In this document: in pieces, positions 21,585 through 23,287 of the stretch
Position numbering within the stretch: the first letter of the stretch is position 1
How the letters are laid out: the number at the start of each line of letters is the position of its first letter
Source of the DNA: Acidobacteriota bacterium
Lineage (GTDB): Bacteria > Acidobacteriota > Polarisedimenticolia > QHYA01
DNA length: 23,287 nt
Direction: 5' to 3'
Assembly: GCA_003223995.1 (NCBI GenBank)
Contig: QHYA01000228.1
Coordinates: 1-23,287, forward strand
The notes under the pieces: model-generated
The model's input: only the letters and a program-made list of their open reading frames with translations
Told to the model about the DNA's origin: nothing
The model's database searches: none
Program-made: the position numbers and the translations under genes

Positions 21585-22328
21585 TTACGGGGACTTGCTG
21601 GTCGCTTCCTGCAAGGCGCGGCGCGCTGTTCGGGTCACGATCGTCGTCACGACGACGGTGGCTGCCAGTCCCAGGAGGAGAACCGCATAGTAGCCGGCCC
21701 CCTTTTCGATCTTCCCCTGTCCGGCGAGGGCGGCGACATCCCCCGCCAGCTTGCCGTAGTAGACATAGAGAAGGGTCCCCGGGAGCATGCCCACCGAGGC
21801 CGCCAGATAATCGACGAACCGGACCTTCGTCATCCCCAGCCCGTAGTTGAGGAGGTTGAAGGGGAAGACCGGCGAGAGGCGCAGCAGGAAGACGATTCTC
21901 CTTCCCTGCTCCCCCACGGCCCGATCGATGGCCTCGAAGCGCTCGTTGCCCGCCAGCCGCTTTTCGATGGCTCCCCGGGCGATGTAGCGGGAAACGAGAA
22001 AGGCCGCTGAGGAGCCGAGGACGGCTGCGACGAAGACGTAGATCACCCCGCGAACCAGGCCGAAGATCGCTCCGGCCGCGAGCGTCAGCACCGATCCTGG
22101 AATGAAGGCGACAGTCGCGATGACGTAGCCGGCGATGAAGACGACCGGACCCCACGCCCCGAGGCTCTGCACCCAGGCGGCGAACCGGGGGACGTATCCG
22201 CCGGCCTGCCGTCCCAGCAGGAGAAGCGCCGCCCCGACGGCGAGAACGATCAGAACACGACCCACGAGCACCCCGCGGGCCGGCCGGGAGTTCTCCTCGA
22301 CGACCAGGTTCCCTTCCGTGGTTGTCAT
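21585..22328 (-). CDS. TVP38/TMEM64 family membrane protein
   Basis: The 247-residue inner-membrane protein of the DedA/VTT superfamily has about six hydrophobic segments. The VTT signature is clear: FIPGSVLTLAAGAIFG, then FLLRLSPVFPFNLLNYGLGM with the conserved Arg, Phe-Pro and Asn, then the glycine motif SVGMLPGTLLYVYYG. Members are implicated in lipid flipping or ion transport across the membrane; bacterial TVP38 proteins are mostly uncharacterised. The start at 22328 follows GGAG 11 nt upstream, which is weak but the only option that keeps the cytoplasmic head. It is convergent with the MscS remnant, 87 nt apart, and 121 nt downstream of the anti-sigma gene on the same strand. Confidence 0.85.
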   Translation of the reverse strand: MTTTEGNLVVEENSRPARGVLVGRVLIVLAVGAALLLLGRQAGGYVPRFAAWVQSLGAWGPVVFIAGYVIATVAFIPGSVLTLAAGAIFGLVRGVIYVFVAAVLGSSAAFLVSRYIARGAIEKRLAGNERFEAIDRAVGEQGRRIVFLLRLSPVFPFNLLNYGLGMTKVRFVDYLAASVGMLPGTLLYVYYGKLAGDVAALAGQGKIEKGAGYYAVLLLGLAATVVVTTIVTRTARRALQEATSKSP

Positions 22329-22449
22329 TCACTCGACTCCGGTTTCCTCTCGGTGTTGGACACACCCGCGCGGCTCTCGGGTGGGCTCAGTGAGTAAGAT
22401 GCAAGGCGGAGGGGAGGGTTTCGTTCAGGCGGTATCGCCCGCCGAAGGG

Positions 22450-22713
22450 TCACTTGCCGCGAGCGGCCAGAATGGCTTTCACGAGGTCCTCGGGAACCTC
22501 TTCCGATTCGCCGGCAGGGGCATCCGGGCTGATGAAAGCCATCCTGCCCAGCCGGATCGTCTCCTCGTAGCTCCGGATGTAGGCCACGCAGGAAGGACAA
22601 ACCGCCAGGTGCCGCTCGAACTCCACGCTGCGCTCCTCGGCAAGCTCGCCGGTCAGGTAGTCCAGCAGGAACTCGATCAACTCGCGGCACGTGATGTATG
22701 GTTTCTCGGTCAC
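22450..22713 (-). CDS. zinc-finger anti-sigma factor
   Basis: The 87-residue protein has the ZAS zinc site: C9 (ITCREL), then H35-x3-C39-x2-C42 (FERHLAVCPSC), within a helical N-terminal domain that normally clamps sigma regions 2 and 4. GTG at 22713 overlaps the sigma stop (GTGA, 22710-22713), so the two are co-translated. After the zinc domain there is only a charged acidic tail (APAGESEEVPEDLVKAIL). No membrane helix is present, so it is a soluble, cytoplasmic anti-sigma factor that may respond to redox through its zinc thiols or to another cytoplasmic cue. Confidence 0.85.
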   Translation of the reverse strand: MTEKPYITCRELIEFLLDYLTGELAEERSVEFERHLAVCPSCVAYIRSYEETIRLGRMAFISPDAPAGESEEVPEDLVKAILAARGK

Positions 22714-23287
22714 GGAGCTGTTCCCATTCTGCCGGCTGGCTGTCTCCGCAGGTGAGGATCGAGCAGACTTCTGAGCGCCTGGCGCGCCCGGTGGAGCCGC
22801 ACTTTCACGGCGTTCGGGGTGACGCCGAGAAGGCGGGCGGCCTCTTCGGTGTCCAGTTCCTCGATGTCGCGTAGCAACAGCACCGTGCGGTAGCTGTCGG
22901 GCAGTCGTTCGATGCACCGGCGGACGAGCGAGCAGGTCTGCTCCCGCTCCAGCATCATCTCCGAGGAATCCCTCCACGACTCCGCGGGAAGGGCCTGGTG
23001 GCCGTCTTCCAGGAACTTCGGAAGCAGCTCGTCGATCGGCTCCTCCAGGCTCCGCCTCCGGGACCGAAGCCTCATCAGCGAGGTGTTGACGACGATCCGG
23101 TGAAGCCACGTTGACAGCCGTGCGTTTCCCTCGAACCTGTCCAGGGCCTTGAACGCAGAGAGGAGAGCATCCTGCAGGACGTCGCGCGCTTCGTCTTCGT
23201 TATGGAGGAATCGGTGAGCGACCGCCAGCAGCCGGCTGCCGTAGGTGCGCACGAGCTTCTCGAAGGCCACTGGGTCCCCCGCGCGGA
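22710..23287 (-). CDS. ECF sigma factor, RpoE-like (5' end outside window)
   Basis: Region 2 is RTYGSRLLAVAHRFLHNEDE followed by ARDVLQDALLSAFKALDRFE and LSTWLHRIVVNTSLMRLRSR; region 4 is IERLPDSYRTVLLLRDIEEL followed by DTEEAARLLGVTPNAVKVRL with its helix-turn-helix. There is no sigma region 1 or 3. The linker (SLEEPIDELLPKFLEDGHQA) is typical of ECF sigmas of about 190-200 residues. A GTG at 23270 could start translation, but the same frame is open to the window edge and reads RAGDPVAFEKL, the usual ECF N-terminus, so the true start probably lies a little beyond 23287. The gene overlaps its cognate anti-sigma gene. No target promoters are recognised here. Confidence 0.9.
   Translation of the reverse strand, partial: RAGDPVAFEKLVRTYGSRLLAVAHRFLHNEDEARDVLQDALLSAFKALDRFEGNARLSTWLHRIVVNTSLMRLRSRRRSLEEPIDELLPKFLEDGHQALPAESWRDSSEMMLEREQTCSLVRRCIERLPDSYRTVLLLRDIEELDTEEAARLLGVTPNAVKVRLHRARQALRSLLDPHLRRQPAGRMGTAP

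Overview
This is GC-rich bacterial chromosomal DNA carrying 20 protein genes or gene remnants, with no rRNA, tRNA, CRISPR, phage or insertion-sequence signal that I could see. Gene order and content (HEAT-repeat and HD-GYP proteins sharing an N-terminal module, a TonB-C-domain secreted protein, a long variant ThyX, UPF0173 hydrolase, ECF sigma/zinc anti-sigma pair) suggest a Gram-negative environmental lineage of the Acidobacteriota type. That placement is inference and I cannot fix it to a class. Two genes run off the window: the thymidylate synthase at the left edge and the sigma factor at the right edge.

Layout. 1-2310 (minus): a ThyX-type thymidylate synthase and a ThiO-like glycine oxidase. 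2450-2972 (plus): a free-standing small secreted protein with ten cysteines, its own promoter and a perfect-stem terminator. 3121-6402 (plus): a HEAT-repeat protein, broken by a frameshift, translationally coupled to an HD-GYP cyclic-di-GMP phosphodiesterase; both begin with the same kind of module. 6430-9667: a cupin (minus), a secreted Cys/His protein and a double TonB-C-domain periplasmic protein (both plus). 9709-13338 (minus): a tightly overlapped operon of glutathione S-transferase, ABC ATPase, ABC-2 permease and glutamate-cysteine ligase, which looks like a thiol-conjugation and export unit. 13448-16846: aldo/keto reductase (minus), soluble transhydrogenase SthA (plus), membrane-anchored thioredoxin-like protein (minus). 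17114-18066: a D-cysteine desulfhydrase gene that has lost its middle. 18123-19095 (minus): a ferredoxin and a secreted protein of unknown function. 19413-21497 (plus): UPF0173 hydrolase, ChrR-like cupin and an MscS channel gene that has also lost an internal segment. 21585-23287 (minus): TVP38/TMEM64 membrane protein and an ECF sigma/anti-sigma pair.

The theme is redox and thiol handling (ThiO, GST, glutamate-cysteine ligase, SthA, thioredoxin-like protein, ferredoxin, cysteine desulfhydrase) mixed with envelope and signalling functions. Three points stand out. Several genes have a -10 hexamer ending exactly 9 nt before the ATG and no Shine-Dalgarno sequence, which suggests leaderless transcripts beside ordinary SD-led genes. 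Three genes are interrupted, two of them by loss of an internal block of roughly 110-140 nt, so either gene decay or assembly error is present. The small secreted protein contains an internal duplication of a four-cysteine motif and matches no family I recognise.
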